Below, piece after piece: positions 7,443 through 15,566 of a stretch of DNA of 16,010 bases. Numbering within the stretch: position 1 is the stretch's first letter; the number at the start of each line of letters is the position of its first letter. This stretch comes from Ancrocorticia sp052089425 (lineage in GTDB: Bacteria > Actinomycetota > Actinomycetes > Actinomycetales > Actinomycetaceae). The notes beneath the pieces are model-generated. The model saw nothing but the letters and a program-made list of their open reading frames with translations. It was not told where the DNA came from and did no database searches. Position numbers and translations under genes: made by a program. The DNA lies in NCBI RefSeq assembly GCF_052089425.1, contig NZ_JBQCZW010000042.1, positions 1 through 16,010 of the forward strand, read 5' to 3'.

Positions 7443-8259
7443 GAAGCAGGAGCGAGAGCGCCATCACCGCCATGCCAATGATGAGGCCGCCGATGGCAAG
7501 GTGGTGCTCTCCGTATTCTTCCGCGGATGGAAGAAGCTCATCCAAGGAGATGTACACCATGATGCCGGCCACACCCGCGAACGCGATACCGAACACCGTA
7601 TCGCTCATGAACGGGCGGAGGATGAGGTAGCCAATCACGGCACCCAGTGGCTCTGCCAGCCCCGAGCCGAAGGACAGCCAGAACGCCTTGCTCCGGCTCT
7701 TTGTCGCGTAATAGATGGGTGCCGATACGGCGATTCCCTCTGGGATGTTGTGCAGCGCAATGGCAACCGCAATGGGAACAGCAATTTCCGGCGATTGCAG
7801 GCCGGAGATAAAGGTGGCGAAGCCTTCCGGGAAATTGTGAATGGCAATCGCCACCGCGGTGAAGATGCCGGTGCGATAGAGCCTGCTCTGATCGGCGCTG
7901 ATCGACGTAGCCGTACCGGCCCGAATGTCCTTGACGCCCAGAGCATTGGCCGGCTCGTGCGGATTAACTTCCGACGGAACCAGCTTGTCAATAATCGCGA
8001 TCACTGCGATGCCACCAAAGAAGGCGCCAGCAGTGGCCCAAGCCCCAGCGCCCGCACCCAGATCCGACGATAGTGCTCGCTGGGCCTGCGGGAACAGCTC
8101 GATCATGGACACGTAGATCATGACCCCAGCTGAAAAGCCGAGAAGCACGGAGAGATACCGCGGATCTTGACGGCGCGAGAAGAAGGCGATCGTTGAGCCA
8201 ATTCCCGTCGATAGGCCGGCCACAACAGTCAGCAGAAACGCAAATCCTACGTTGCCCAT
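7435..8259 (-). CDS. ZIP-family divalent metal (zinc) transporter, ZupT-like
   Basis: A 274-residue inner-membrane importer of zinc and possibly other divalent cations. About eight hydrophobic segments are visible. The two metal-site helices carry HNFPEG (141-146) and HNIPEG (170-175), the defining ZupT-type pair, and LAEPLG follows at about 201. The central loop (about 92-127) is polar with few His. The frame opens with a GTG at 8265, but GAGGAG lies 5 bases before the ATG at 8259, so I take 8259. The 3' end overlaps the OTC gene tail to tail by 8 bases. A perfect palindrome lies about 20 bases upstream of the start. Confidence 0.93.
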   Translation of the reverse strand: MGNVGFAFLLTVVAGLSTGIGSTIAFFSRRQDPRYLSVLLGFSAGVMIYVSMIELFPQAQRALSSDLGAGAGAWATAGAFFGGIAVIAIIDKLVPSEVNPHEPANALGVKDIRAGTATSISADQSRLYRTGIFTAVAIAIHNFPEGFATFISGLQSPEIAVPIAVAIALHNIPEGIAVSAPIYYATKSRSKAFWLSFGSGLAEPLGAVIGYLILRPFMSDTVFGIAFAGVAGIMVYISLDELLPSAEEYGEHHLAIGGLIIGMAVMALSLLLLM

Positions 8260-8278
8260 TCTCACTCCTCGCTCCGGA

Positions 8279-8294
8279 TTTCGGCACGCCGAAA
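8279..8294 (-). promoter_or_regulatory. Palindrome upstream of the ZIP gene, operator candidate
   Basis: TTTCGGC and GCCGAAA form a perfect 7-bp inverted repeat with a 2-base centre, 19 bases before the ATG at 8259. Its position between the gap and the Shine-Dalgarno suits a repressor site or a 5' hairpin. A metal-dependent regulator would make sense for a metal importer, but the palindrome does not match a Zur/Fur consensus that I know. Confidence 0.4.
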
Positions 8295-8350
8295 CCTTCC
8301 GACTTTTGCCTGTAACACTACCAAGAAGAAGCGAATAGTGCCGGGACTGT

Positions 8351-8363
8351 GGTCCTCCGGACC
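8351..8363 (-). terminator. Weak hairpin after the oxidoreductase gene
   Basis: GGTCC and GGACC pair around a 3-base loop directly after the stop codon of the flavin oxidoreductase gene. The stem is only 5 bp and no T-run follows, so this is a poor terminator candidate. Confidence 0.25.
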
Positions 8364-9128
8364 CTAGCCCTGTAACGCGAAATCAAAACCCTGAGCCGCC
8401 GCTACCCGCATCATGCGGGTGCGCAACGGATTCTCCACGCGCAGCTTATCTGCCGTCTGCTTCGTGAAGGTATCGGATGGTTTGCCACCCTCACGCAGAT
8501 CGTAGTAGGTCCGCATTACCTCGTCGTATTCCGCCAGCTCAGCGCTCCAAGAGTCCGGTTCGCGATAGCCGTTTTCCATCACCCGCAAGCTCATCTCCAT
8601 GCGCGGCTTGAGCTGAGGTTCCTGCGCGGGATGCCCCAAGGACAATCCCACAATGGGGAACGTGAGATCGGGAAGGCCAAGCAGCCTAATCACGCGAGCA
8701 ACATCATTGAGCACGTTGCCAAAGTAGTTCGTGCCCAGCCCGAGGGATTCCGCGGCAACCACAATATTCTGCGCCATCAACGCGGAATCCGTGACGGCCT
8801 CCATGAAACAGTTCATGGAGCCACCAAATGGTTCGGCAACCCCCTGTTCCTTCGCGATCTCTTGGGTGCGGTGAGTGTCCGCCACAATCACCAGCAACTC
8901 CGGGGCGCGCGCCATGTAGGCCTGCGTGGCGATCTCCGCCATCTCATCCTTGATTGCTTGATCCGTGATGCGGATGATGGAGGTCTGCTGGAGTCCGCGC
9001 GAGCTGGCCGTGGCGCGTGCCACTGCCATTAACTGCGCAAAATCTTCCTCTGATACGGGTTCGCCGGTGAACTCGCGGATTGTGCGGTGATTGAGCTGTA
9101 TTTCTATTGTGCTGTTTTCTGGCTGCAT
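8364..9128 (-). CDS. NfsA/Frp-type NADPH-dependent flavin oxidoreductase (nitroreductase fold)
   Basis: A soluble FMN enzyme of the nitroreductase superfamily, likely reducing flavins, nitro compounds or quinones with NAD(P)H. The 254 residues show the FMN-site N-terminus NHRTIREF (13-20), ASSRGLQQTSIIRI (41-54) and FPIVGLSLGHPAQEPQLKPR, which is the NfsA/Frp signature region. A Lys/Arg-rich C-terminal excursion is also present. Family length is about 240-255, so the gene is full-length. The physiological substrate is not deducible. It starts at the ATG at 9128, which lacks a clear Shine-Dalgarno but has GATACT six bases ahead. It is divergent from the drug-efflux gene, sharing a gap of about 108 bases. 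Confidence 0.9.
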   Translation of the reverse strand: MQPENSTIEIQLNHRTIREFTGEPVSEEDFAQLMAVARATASSRGLQQTSIIRITDQAIKDEMAEIATQAYMARAPELLVIVADTHRTQEIAKEQGVAEPFGGSMNCFMEAVTDSALMAQNIVVAAESLGLGTNYFGNVLNDVARVIRLLGLPDLTFPIVGLSLGHPAQEPQLKPRMEMSLRVMENGYREPDSWSAELAEYDEVMRTYYDLREGGKPSDTFTKQTADKLRVENPLRTRMMRVAAAQGFDFALQG

Positions 9129-9134
9129 GTTCTC

Positions 9135-9140
9135 AGTATC
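9135..9140 (-). promoter_or_regulatory. Leaderless-type -10 element before the oxidoreductase
   Basis: GATACT on the minus strand is followed by exactly six bases (GAGAAC) and then the ATG at 9128. This matches the -12 to -7 placement expected when transcription starts on the A of ATG. No good Shine-Dalgarno or -35 box was found. The geometry is the same as at 6438-6450. Confidence 0.35.
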
Positions 9141-9236
9141 TCACTCGATCCTCGCGCCGCGCCCCGCCTTGGCATGTTTCGAGCCTCATAGCTACCTTTG
9201 GCAACGGCTCGGCTAGACTCCTTGCGAAAGGAAGCG

Positions 9237-10667
9237 ATGAACACTCGATTTTTCACAGTTCCGGGCAGCGACCGGACGTATGACCGCAACATTATTCTGG
9301 CGGTCCTGCTTATTTCGCTCATGATGTCACTGCTCCAAGTGAGCTCGGTGAACAACCTTCTGCCATCAATCCATTCGGCGTTGAATACCACCGATTCGGC
9401 CACGCAGTGGATTCTCTCCGGTTTCACCTTGGCCATCGGCGTCATGCTGGTTCCCGCCGGACGAATGGGTGATCTTGCCGGGCGCTCGGGAATGTTTGTC
9501 CTTGGCCTAGGCGTCTTCGCTCTGGCATCTCTTGGCGTGGGACTTGCCCCGAATCCCCTCTTCCTCAACATCATGCGAGTGTTCCAAGGCTTCGGCGCTG
9601 GCATTTACTCCCCGCAAGTGACGGGGATGATCCTCCAGTACTTCCAAGGTAAGGCGCGTGCCAAAGCCTTCGGACTCATGGGACTGGTCGTGTCCATGTC
9701 CGTGGCCGTTGGTCCCGTGCTTTCGGGCTCCATGGTGGCCCTGTTCGGCCCGGATCCGGGCTGGCGCGTTTCCTTCTTCCTCAACGTACCGATCGCCGCC
9801 ATCGCAATGATCGCCTCTTGGCGCTACCTGCCCTTCACCCACCAGAAGACGCGGCACCATCTGGACATTGATCCCTTCGGGATGCTGCAGCTCGTCCTAG
9901 CCGTCCTGTGCATCATGACCCCGTTCATGAGCACCGCCTCCTGGCGCTGGTACCTGCTGATTGGCGGCGCCGTCCTGCTGGTGACCTGGGTGATCTGGGA
10001 ACAGAAGTATGAGCTGCGCGGCAAGGAACCGATGGTGTCCGTGAACTTGTTCAGGACCCAATCGTTCGGGTATTGCACCGCAATCTCCGGCCTGCAGTTC
10101 CTCGGTTCGTCCTCATTGTTCGTCGTGTTAGCCATGTTCCTGCAGCAGGGGCTTGGCGTCAGCGCCCTGTGGGTGGGCCTCGTTGGCCTGCCCAATGCGC
10201 TCGCCTCCGGCTACATGGCCGTGTGGTCCGGCCGCCATGCTCTCGATCACGGCAAAAGCATCCAAGTATTCGCCCTAGCCACCATGGTGGCCACCACGCT
10301 GCTCATCATCCTCGTGGCCTGGGGCATGATGCACCACGATTGGCCGATATGGATCATGTCCATCGCCCTCATCCCCATCGGTCTGGGCGCAGGCTCCATG
10401 GGCGCGGCCAACCAAACTCAAGGCATGTTGGATGTGCCCCCGAGCCACGGCGGCGCCGCCGGCGGCGTTCTCCAGACCGTCCAAAGGGTCTCCACCGCCA
10501 TCGGCAACGCCATGATCACCGGTGTATTCTTCGCAGCCAACCAAGAAGGCCATACCGCCGATCACTGGTTCCAAGGCTTCGCTTCGAGCCTCGTTGTGGT
10601 TGCAGTATGCGTGGGTGCAGCGGCGCTCGTTGCCCTCCGGTATTGGCGGGTTTCGCGGAATAAATAA
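9237..10667 (+). CDS. DHA2-family MFS drug/proton antiporter
   Basis: A 476-residue integral membrane efflux protein of the major facilitator superfamily, likely with 14 membrane spans (EmrB/QacA type). It shows the family motif around TQWILSGFTL (57-66), motif A-like AGRMGDLAGRSGMF (74-87), RVFQGFGAG (114-122), motif C-like GLVVSMSVAVGPVLSG (149-164), and WRVSFFLNVPIA (176-187), the DHA2 hallmark. Late in the protein, GGAAGGVLQTVQRVSTAIGNA fits the family's spans 13-14. Start at 9237: AAAGGA lies 6 bases upstream, whereas the in-frame ATG at 9198 has no ribosome site. The substrate is unknown. Base composition here is high in GC, unlike the next genes. Confidence 0.93.
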   Translation: MNTRFFTVPGSDRTYDRNIILAVLLISLMMSLLQVSSVNNLLPSIHSALNTTDSATQWILSGFTLAIGVMLVPAGRMGDLAGRSGMFVLGLGVFALASLGVGLAPNPLFLNIMRVFQGFGAGIYSPQVTGMILQYFQGKARAKAFGLMGLVVSMSVAVGPVLSGSMVALFGPDPGWRVSFFLNVPIAAIAMIASWRYLPFTHQKTRHHLDIDPFGMLQLVLAVLCIMTPFMSTASWRWYLLIGGAVLLVTWVIWEQKYELRGKEPMVSVNLFRTQSFGYCTAISGLQFLGSSSLFVVLAMFLQQGLGVSALWVGLVGLPNALASGYMAVWSGRHALDHGKSIQVFALATMVATTLLIILVAWGMMHHDWPIWIMSIALIPIGLGAGSMGAANQTQGMLDVPPSHGGAAGGVLQTVQRVSTAIGNAMITGVFFAANQEGHTADHWFQGFASSLVVVAVCVGAAALVALRYWRVSRNK

Positions 10668-10689
10668 CGACGACGGGACGCTCGCGTGC

Positions 10690-10715
10690 GTAGGTGGGGC
10701 CTATGGTCCCACTAC
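10690..10715 (+). terminator. Bulged hairpin after the MFS gene
   Basis: GTGGGGCC and GGTCCCAC pair around a TAT loop with one G-T wobble. GTA/TAC extends the stem past a single bulged G, giving about 11 bp. It lies 22 bases after the MFS stop, and a GTTTTAC segment follows some 10 bases later rather than immediately. It is either a terminator of moderate quality or a 5' structure for the exporter transcript. Confidence 0.45.
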
Positions 10716-10762
10716 CGTAGGGAACGTTTTACTATACGATAAGTGGATCGTTCAGAGGAGAT

Positions 10763-10843
10763 ATGGGAAATGATCTAGAATCCACTTCATGTATCAGGTG
10801 CTGGCGCCCTCACCCAATGAAGGGTTCGCGTCCGGCCGCATGA
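10763..10843 (+). CDS. Possible 26-residue micro-ORF ahead of the ABC exporter
   Basis: Encodes MGNDLESTSCIRCWRPHPMK followed by GSRPAA. AGAGGAG precedes the ATG but ends only two bases from it, which is closer than ideal. The peptide has an acidic N-terminus, then Ser/Thr and a CxxC-Trp segment, then a basic Pro-rich end. It sits alone in the 249-base gap between the MFS gene and a peptide-type ABC exporter. It could be a short exported peptide, a leader peptide, or chance. I do not recognise a family, and no RiPP-modifying enzyme is visible nearby. Confidence 0.25.
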   Translation: MGNDLESTSCIRCWRPHPMKGSRPAA

Positions 10844-10916
10844 AGAAGTATGCATTCTATTCATTTACTTTATCTACGCTGGGTCCTTCATACGATCACA
10901 GCGGCAGAGGAAACTC

Positions 10917-12650
10917 ATGCAACTCTTCGATAAATATCCAACGTGGCTGTGGGCTCTCCGATTCGGATTCCATGCGAGTCCATGGAGCGCCATCCCATCA
11001 ACCATATTGATGGTTTTGGCGGCCCTGATTCCCGCAATCAACGTTCTACTGGTGCGGCAGCTTGCCGAAGGTCTCGCCCTAGATGACAGCATCTTGCCAC
11101 TAATTCTCATCGCAGGACTAGTGTTCGGAGCTGGTGGAGCCCTACAACAGATCACGTTTGCCGTTTCGCGAATTCACGCGGTCAGGATGGTGACCATTGC
11201 GTCTGAGTACTTCGATAAGACGTTAGCCTGCTCGGACGCACGAGACTACTCGTCGTCAGATTTCATGAGACGTGTGAGAAATGCTCGACAAGGTATCACG
11301 GAAGGTCATGTATCCTCCCAATTCCAAGCAACCGTCAATATACTGTGTGCCCTCATCACGGCTGCATCCTTGGCCTCGGCTCTCTGGGACCTCAGCGCCA
11401 AGGCCGCATTGGTTAGCCTTCTAGCGCCGATACCAACAATGATTGCCTATGCGTGGTACGGGAGGAAAGAGTCTCATTATTGGCCAAAAGCTAGCGAGCA
11501 GAGCCGCCGGGCAACTTATCTTCAGGACCAGATCGCCTACCAACGCACGGGTACTGAACTATCAAGTTTGGACGCTTCAGGCGAGATCGCGAAATTGGCA
11601 AGTTCTCACCGCCGCAACCATCTGCGTATCAGGCAACGCCTCGAGGGGATGGCAGTATGTTCCGATAGCGCCTCCGGGATCGTGACCATGTTTCTATTCT
11701 GCGGCGCGCTCATTTTCCTCTATCAAGACTCTGTCCATGAAACAGGCGCTATATACGCGAGAATTATCGGTTTGATGAGTGGAATCGGAGCCATGTCCGG
11801 CATCGGATACCAGATCGGAGAACTCGTCACCTCAATGCCCGCCAATAGCCGCCTTCGCACGTTCCTCAACTCTGGCAAGAAAGACAAAAGATTGCTTCCA
11901 ATAGAACGGGTGGGCACCCTCAGCGGGAGCGACATTTGCGTGCACTACGGCGATCTGTGCGCTGTGAACAACGTATCGATGACCGCATATAGCAGTGGAC
12001 TGTGCGCGCTTGTTGGAGAGAACGGTTCCGGTAAGACTTCCCTCATCAAGGCAATCATGAACATTCAAGATTGCGCGACCGGTTGCATCTATCTTGATCA
12101 GACCCAGATCAACCTTGAAAAAGACACTGATGTCTCCTTCCCGTTTGCAATGGTCCAGCAGGATTACGGCAGGTATGAGATCACGGTACGTGAGTTCGTC
12201 ACGTTAGGAAGCGTGAGACACCCGCTTACGGATGCCATGCTGTGGGAGGCACTTGCCTGCGCTGAAGCACGAGATTTCGTCGAAGAACTTCCCGATGGGT
12301 TGGACACGTTGCTTGGGGTCCAATGGGGTGGAGTGGACGTCTCGGGAGGGCAGTGGCAACGCCTCGCCATCGCTAGAGCCTTCCTTAGCGATGCACCAGT
12401 ATGGTTCCTCGACGAACCAACAAGCGCAATCGATGCCCCCACGGAGCAGAAGATCTTCGACCGGCTCGCGCAGGAAGCTAATAACCGGTTTATCATTCTG
12501 AGCAGCCACAGAGTCTCCACGCTGCGATCAGCGCAGCAGATCTTTGTATTACAGAAGGAGCGGATCGCCGAGTCTGGTTCATACCCTGAGCTTCTCGCGG
12601 AAGGCACAGAGTTCCGGCACATGTTCGAATCCCAGCTGAAAGCAGATTGA
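10917..12650 (+). CDS. ABC exporter, fused membrane and ATPase domains (peptide/lipid exporter type)
   Basis: A 577-residue half-transporter, presumably a homodimer. Residues 1-315 form the membrane domain, with spans near 25-47, 59-80, 141-160, 163-180, 255-270 and 279-300. Residues 333-577 form the ATPase: Walker A GENGSGKT (367-374), Q-loop VQQD (413-416), signature VSGGQ (475-479), Walker B VWFLDE (495-500) and His531. There is no N-terminal C39 peptidase domain, so it would not process a double-glycine leader. Similar exporters occur in bacteriocin/RiPP and lipid export loci; the cargo is not deducible. AGAGGA lies 5 bases before the ATG. Lower GC than the MFS gene suggests acquisition with the neighbouring island. 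It is convergent with the three-gene minus-strand operon and shares its terminator. Confidence 0.88.
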   Translation: MQLFDKYPTWLWALRFGFHASPWSAIPSTILMVLAALIPAINVLLVRQLAEGLALDDSILPLILIAGLVFGAGGALQQITFAVSRIHAVRMVTIASEYFDKTLACSDARDYSSSDFMRRVRNARQGITEGHVSSQFQATVNILCALITAASLASALWDLSAKAALVSLLAPIPTMIAYAWYGRKESHYWPKASEQSRRATYLQDQIAYQRTGTELSSLDASGEIAKLASSHRRNHLRIRQRLEGMAVCSDSASGIVTMFLFCGALIFLYQDSVHETGAIYARIIGLMSGIGAMSGIGYQIGELVTSMPANSRLRTFLNSGKKDKRLLPIERVGTLSGSDICVHYGDLCAVNNVSMTAYSSGLCALVGENGSGKTSLIKAIMNIQDCATGCIYLDQTQINLEKDTDVSFPFAMVQQDYGRYEITVREFVTLGSVRHPLTDAMLWEALACAEARDFVEELPDGLDTLLGVQWGGVDVSGGQWQRLAIARAFLSDAPVWFLDEPTSAIDAPTEQKIFDRLAQEANNRFIILSSHRVSTLRSAQQIFVLQKERIAESGSYPELLAEGTEFRHMFESQLKAD

Positions 12651-12657
12651 GGAGAGC

Positions 12658-12688
12658 GACGGGACCCTCGGTTGTTGAGGGTCCCGTC
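12658..12688. terminator. Perfect 12-bp hairpin between convergent genes
   Basis: GACGGGACCCTC and its exact complement GAGGGTCCCGTC flank a 7-base loop (GGTTGTT). It lies 7 bases after the plus-strand exporter stop and 9 bases after the stop of the minus-strand ATPase. It is placed to end both transcripts. There is no clear T-run on either side, as is common in GC-rich actinobacteria. Confidence 0.8.
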
Positions 12689-12697
12689 TAGCTATGC

Positions 12698-13354
12698 TTA
12701 GGACGGGGCTACCACGTAGTCTCGTAGATCTATCCGGCGATCTTCCCGATCGGCAATCGTGGGATCGTGAGTCACCACCAAAAGCGCACCTCCACGTTCT
12801 CTGATCGTGTCAAAGAGCAAATCGGCTACCTCATCACGCGTCTGCGTATCGAGCGATCCGGTCGGCTCATCCGCAATCACCAGCTCAGGGTTCGTACTCA
12901 ACGCCCTCATCATGGCAGTACGCTGCCGCTCGCCACCGGATAGATCCTCGGCACGAGTATCTGTTGGTACCCCCACTCCCGAAAGCATGTCACGCGCCTC
13001 GTCCATACGGGAAGCATACTTATGTGGCTGATTCATCATGAGAGCCACAGCGATATTCTCGGCGGCCGTCAACTCAGGCAACAGCTCGCCATCCTGAAAT
13101 ACCACCCCGATATGCTCGCGCCGAATAGCTGCGGACTTTGTTGGCCCCAACCCGTCAACTTGCAGCCCACACACATGGATGCTGCCACTTCGGGGTTGGT
13201 TCATCCCAAGAATGGTTGAGAGAAGCGTGGATTTACCTGAGCCTGACGGACCAACTACCGCCACACTCTCACCCTCACCGATTACGAGCGTCAAGCCACG
13301 GAACAACTCCCGCCCCGGCACCTCGCACGCAAGTTCGTTAATATCGAGAATCAC
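12698..13354 (-). CDS. ABC transporter ATPase, MacB/LolD-like, bacteriocin-export group
   Basis: A 218-residue stand-alone ATPase that should power the permease encoded just upstream. It has Walker A GPSGSGKS (35-42), Q-loop VFQD (85-88), signature LSGGERQR (138-145), Walker B LVIADEPTGSLD (158-169) and His196. The ERQR/DEPTGSLD wording is typical of the LolD/MacB/BceA branch, which includes the putative lactococcin-972-group bacteriocin ATPases. I chose the GTG at 13354: it overlaps the permease stop by four bases (GTGA), and homologues start at this point. A GTG at 13372 would add six unlikely residues. It is the last gene of the peptide-permease-ATPase operon. Confidence 0.92.
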   Translation of the reverse strand: MILDINELACEVPGRELFRGLTLVIGEGESVAVVGPSGSGKSTLLSTILGMNQPRSGSIHVCGLQVDGLGPTKSAAIRREHIGVVFQDGELLPELTAAENIAVALMMNQPHKYASRMDEARDMLSGVGVPTDTRAEDLSGGERQRTAMMRALSTNPELVIADEPTGSLDTQTRDEVADLLFDTIRERGGALLVVTHDPTIADREDRRIDLRDYVVAPS

Positions 13355-15564
13355 TTTGTGCCAACCTTCCACATCGAGAATGCCCTTCGGCTCTCAGCAA
13401 TAGCCGCTACCCACCCGACGAACGCCACAACACCTGTCATCAGCCCAGCAGCAAGGACAAACGGTATCAGTTGAGCGATCGCCGATCCCATACTCATCGC
13501 TAGGGCACTTCCTAGCATCAACGAAAGCAGCATCCCGATTAAGTATCCGACTGCAAGCGGAACACACACGCGATCAGCTGCAACCCTACGAATGACACCG
13601 GGTGAACCCGACAGGACAGTCAGAGGCGCAAGGCGGCGCGCGGTCCGAGTCGCGTCCTCAACCAATGCGAAACACACGCCCGTCAGGAGCATTCCTAGAC
13701 CAACGAGCCCCATCCAACCAATCCAGTTCGCTCGTTGCACTCCAGCACTGGTTCCGTAATAAAAGGAGGCACTTGGCTCATTGACCCGCCACATGGGGGC
13801 GGAATACTCAGCGACTACCTGTTTGATGTGGGAAACATCCACTGAACCGGATTCGCCCGCAACCACGGCATAGTTGTAGGTGATGTCCCAGTTCTCGCGT
13901 TGTTCCTCTGAAAAGACCAACAACTCCGATTGGGGAACGACCTTCGTGCTTCCTGCCGTCTTGTCTTCAATGGTGTAGTGGACGTAACGATTGAGGAGGT
14001 CGTCTGGCGTGGTACCCGATATAACAGTGTCATCCAAACCGTCACCGAGCGCCCCTATTTCCATCACGGGATTCTCATCACCAGTGTCAACGCGAGTAAT
14101 CAAAATAGTTGCATCAGGCTCCGTTTGGTGAAGAGCATCGAGCATTTCTTTAATCTGATCGGTTCGTGCACCTGGCACCGGGTACATCTCAGCCACTTGC
14201 CCCGAAAACTCCTCGTAGGATGCCAACGCTTCCTTGTTAAAGGATGCGCGCGCAATCAGCATAATCAAAACCTGGGACGTGATGAGAGCTGTAGCCACAA
14301 GGATAAGTGCCAACTGTGTCAGCCTTCGTCCTGACCACAGGATTCCAGCGGAACCAATCAATCCGCCCGGATCGTTGCGTGATGCTGCTTTATCTTTGGC
14401 CGGGCGTGCCCACCAACTCATACATAGAGCGACGAGATCCTGCACCGTCACGATCACTGTGAGCAAGACCGCGAGGTACAAAACAAACAGAAGCAGTGCC
14501 GCACCCTTATTGACAAGAATCATCAAGATGATCGCAATAGGAACGGAGAAGACACAGATTCCAGCCTTCACCGTGCTATACGGTTTCTCCCGATCTTTGG
14601 GCCTATTAAGAGCAATACGGGTGGGAACTCGGACAGACTGCCCCAAGAGTAATCCCACGAAACTGGCAATTACCAGAAGGGCCAGCAAAATGATCCACAG
14701 AGCGTTAGCACGGACGTCATCCGCCAGAACCACGTAATTGCGCCATGGGAGCTTGATATCTGCAACGTACCAGGGCAGCGAACTCACTAATCCAATAAAG
14801 GAACCGGCAATTACAGGTCGCCAGATCTGCTCAGCCTGCCACCAGATGCGGTCACGAGTAGAAAAACCAAGCGTCAGTAAAACGAGGTTACAACGGCGCC
14901 GATGCTCCAAACCGCTCCGAGATGACACCACACATACAAGAACAACGGCGAGGCCAATCGTCATACCGTAGGCTGCGAAAAAGCGCCACACCGGCTCCCG
15001 TTCAAGCGCATCTTGAAACATTCCAGAATCAGTCTGCGCACCAAAGCCACTCGCTGGATACATGCTCTGCTCATCCACCACATCAGCGCCCGGTCGAACA
15101 TACGCGATCTTTTCAGTGGGACTTGCTAGTCCTTCCAGATCAATCGTCCCTGCGAATGTTCCATAGCGAGATTCGATTCCTTCGGACTGCCCAGCGGCCA
15201 GTAGAGCTGGTGACAAAAGAACTTCACCTTCCTCGGGCCACTCATGTACGCCGGCGGGTAAAGGGGCATCGTCATTGAGTGGTAGAAGATAGACCACCAT
15301 CGTATCCTCAGGAGCATTCAGTAAGGAATCGTGAACATCGATATACAAGAGCTCTGCGTCCGAAGAATCATCCGGGATGATAGGCGTGCGTGCCTGATCT
15401 CTAGCAGTTGTCCCGGAATAGGCTGCGCCAATTACTCCAACGCCAATAGCGGCGATTGCCAGTACCAGCGCAGCAAATACAAGCGGTGCGGGAGTGAGCC
15501 ACCGAGAGCGGCCCGGGCGCGAAGCTGAAGCCCTCACACCCGGACCAACAACCGTTCTCGTCAT
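13351..15564 (-). CDS. Large two-half membrane permease, bacteriocin-associated (FtsX/MacB-like)
   Basis: A 737-residue integral membrane protein. The layout is duplicated. TM1 (about 26-49) leads to an extracytoplasmic domain (about 52-193), then TM spans near 195-213, 250-265 and 287-309, with two more at 336-350 and 355-383. A second half begins with a span at about 416-437, followed by an extracytoplasmic domain (440-612) and spans near 613-634, 666-693 and 697-722. FtsX-style cytoplasmic segments follow TM2 of each half (RRRCNLVLLTLGFSTRDRI at 222-240; RTARRLAPLTVLSGSPGVI at 640-658). Size, topology and neighbours match the 'bacteriocin-associated integral membrane protein' of lactococcin-972 operons, whose role is export or immunity. 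Start ATG 15564 lies 2 bases after the peptide stop, with GGAAG 8 bases upstream. Confidence 0.85.
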   Translation of the reverse strand: MTRTVVGPGVRASASRPGRSRWLTPAPLVFAALVLAIAAIGVGVIGAAYSGTTARDQARTPIIPDDSSDAELLYIDVHDSLLNAPEDTMVVYLLPLNDDAPLPAGVHEWPEEGEVLLSPALLAAGQSEGIESRYGTFAGTIDLEGLASPTEKIAYVRPGADVVDEQSMYPASGFGAQTDSGMFQDALEREPVWRFFAAYGMTIGLAVVLVCVVSSRSGLEHRRRCNLVLLTLGFSTRDRIWWQAEQIWRPVIAGSFIGLVSSLPWYVADIKLPWRNYVVLADDVRANALWIILLALLVIASFVGLLLGQSVRVPTRIALNRPKDREKPYSTVKAGICVFSVPIAIILMILVNKGAALLLFVLYLAVLLTVIVTVQDLVALCMSWWARPAKDKAASRNDPGGLIGSAGILWSGRRLTQLALILVATALITSQVLIMLIARASFNKEALASYEEFSGQVAEMYPVPGARTDQIKEMLDALHQTEPDATILITRVDTGDENPVMEIGALGDGLDDTVISGTTPDDLLNRYVHYTIEDKTAGSTKVVPQSELLVFSEEQRENWDITYNYAVVAGESGSVDVSHIKQVVAEYSAPMWRVNEPSASFYYGTSAGVQRANWIGWMGLVGLGMLLTGVCFALVEDATRTARRLAPLTVLSGSPGVIRRVAADRVCVPLAVGYLIGMLLSLMLGSALAMSMGSAIAQLIPFVLAAGLMTGVVAFVGWVAAIAESRRAFSMWKVGTK

Positions 15565-15566
15565 CG

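Noticed and set aside
7348..8073. 241-aa plus-strand ORF spanning OTC and ZIP genes
   Set aside because: Shadow ORF: runs out of frame through the OTC end and antisense to the ZIP gene, both strongly supported.
10073..10663. 196-aa plus-strand ORF inside the MFS gene
   Set aside because: Arg/His/Pro-rich frame-shifted reading of a membrane protein gene; the MFS frame is clearly the real one.
10789..11010. 73-aa ORF (or the 56-aa form from 10840) before the ABC exporter
   Set aside because: Overlaps the exporter by 94 bases in another frame and has no ribosome site at either start; not supportable as a gene.
10917..12650. C39 peptidase-containing bacteriocin exporter
   Set aside because: The N-terminus enters the membrane domain directly; there is no room for a roughly 150-residue peptidase domain and no Cys/His protease motif.
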